Shown here piece by piece: positions 63,864-64,000 of a stretch of DNA of 64,000 nt. Source of the stretch: Aquabacter sp. L1I39 (lineage in GTDB: Bacteria; Pseudomonadota; Alphaproteobacteria; Rhizobiales; Xanthobacteraceae); the NCBI RefSeq assembly GCF_017742835.1, contig NZ_CP072392.1:3619695-3683694 (forward strand), written 5' to 3'. Position 1 is the first letter of the stretch. Each line of letters opens with the position of its first letter. Below the pieces are notes generated by a model. It did no database searches. It was not told the DNA's origin and saw only the letters and a program-made list of their open reading frames with translations. The translations under genes were made by a program, and so were the position numbers.

Positions 63864-63987
63864 ACTCGCGGTGGCACGCCTCACGCGCGCTACCTTATGC
63901 TTGTCGCGGGCGGCCAGAGGCGGAAGGCTTGGGCGAGAGCGCAAGGGCACCTTGTGCCGTGGTCCCGCGTGCGGAAGGGGGACGAAC

Positions 63988-64000
63988 GTGCAAGGGCCGG
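63988..64000 (+). CDS. Possible start of a further gene (truncated by window end)
   Basis: GGAAGGGGGACGAAC precedes a GTG at 63988, leaving four codons before the window ends. The preceding 124 bases hold nothing else recognisable. This is only a ribosome-binding-site-based guess. Confidence 0.2.

Overview
The window is high-GC bacterial chromosome (about two-thirds G+C, estimated by eye) with dense, often overlapping genes. The gene order pdxJ-acpS-lepB-rnc-era-recO downstream of a long bifunctional Rsh gene, the '[16 protein letters not shown]' Rsh start, the Alph_Pro_TM-type protein, the bpt/RDD/hemB neighbourhood and two GGAAC-N16/17-CGTT (EcfG-type) promoters all point to an alphaproteobacterium of the order Hyphomicrobiales. 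A Xanthobacter/Azorhizobium-like member of the Xanthobacteraceae is my best guess, but the genus is inference only. No CRISPR array, phage, transposase or rRNA operon is visible. Two tRNA genes (Gln-TTG, Ser-TGA) are present.

Layout. 1-5300: tail of a membrane protein, an unusual crotonase-fold protein, tRNA-Gln, a GhrA-type reductase, a pyroglutamyl-peptidase-like gene behind meaB, and a CsbD stress gene with an EcfG promoter. 5500-12430: folK-folP, a HerA-like ATPase, a receiver-like protein without its phosphorylation site, an M20 peptidase and a CorA-type transporter. 12650-19800: a GT-C glycosyltransferase, Fe-type superoxide dismutase, a proline-rich membrane protein, a UbiH-family hydroxylase, TerC and a quinone reductase. 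19900-27700: rsh and the conserved pdxJ-acpS-lepB-rnc-era-recO block, with a glycosyltransferase-like gene inserted between acpS and lepB. 27750-41030: parC-clc, marC, bpt, RDD, ilvA, hemB, a 3-hydroxyisobutyryl-CoA hydrolase-like gene, a methyltransferase, a DUF4142 protein with a second EcfG promoter, and a GmhB-like phosphatase. 41211-41875: tRNA-Ser followed by a lower-GC stretch without a convincing gene.

41876-56300 is the accessory region of most interest. On the minus strand lie, in transcription order, a GTG-started amidohydrolase, a COG0523/CobW GTPase, a complete Dpp/Opp-type ABC importer (binding protein, two permeases, two ATPases), a MocR/TauR-type regulator, a TauE/SafE-family exporter, a YdfG/IsfD-type dehydrogenase and a taurine-pyruvate-type aminotransferase. 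A convergent amidase faces the end of this array. I read the last three enzymes/transporters as a taurine (or related omega-amine) nitrogen-assimilation module that deaminates taurine to sulfoacetaldehyde, reduces it to isethionate and exports it. The importer plus two amide hydrolases may feed it with an N-acylated or otherwise conjugated amine. The link between the two halves is inference.

56700-64000 is an envelope-oriented region: a secreted SH3-like protein, a probably frameshifted secreted helical protein, a two-component system, a secreted Cys-rich protein, and a three-gene HlyD-like adaptor/FtsX-like permease/ATPase exporter with ATGA/GTGA overlaps.
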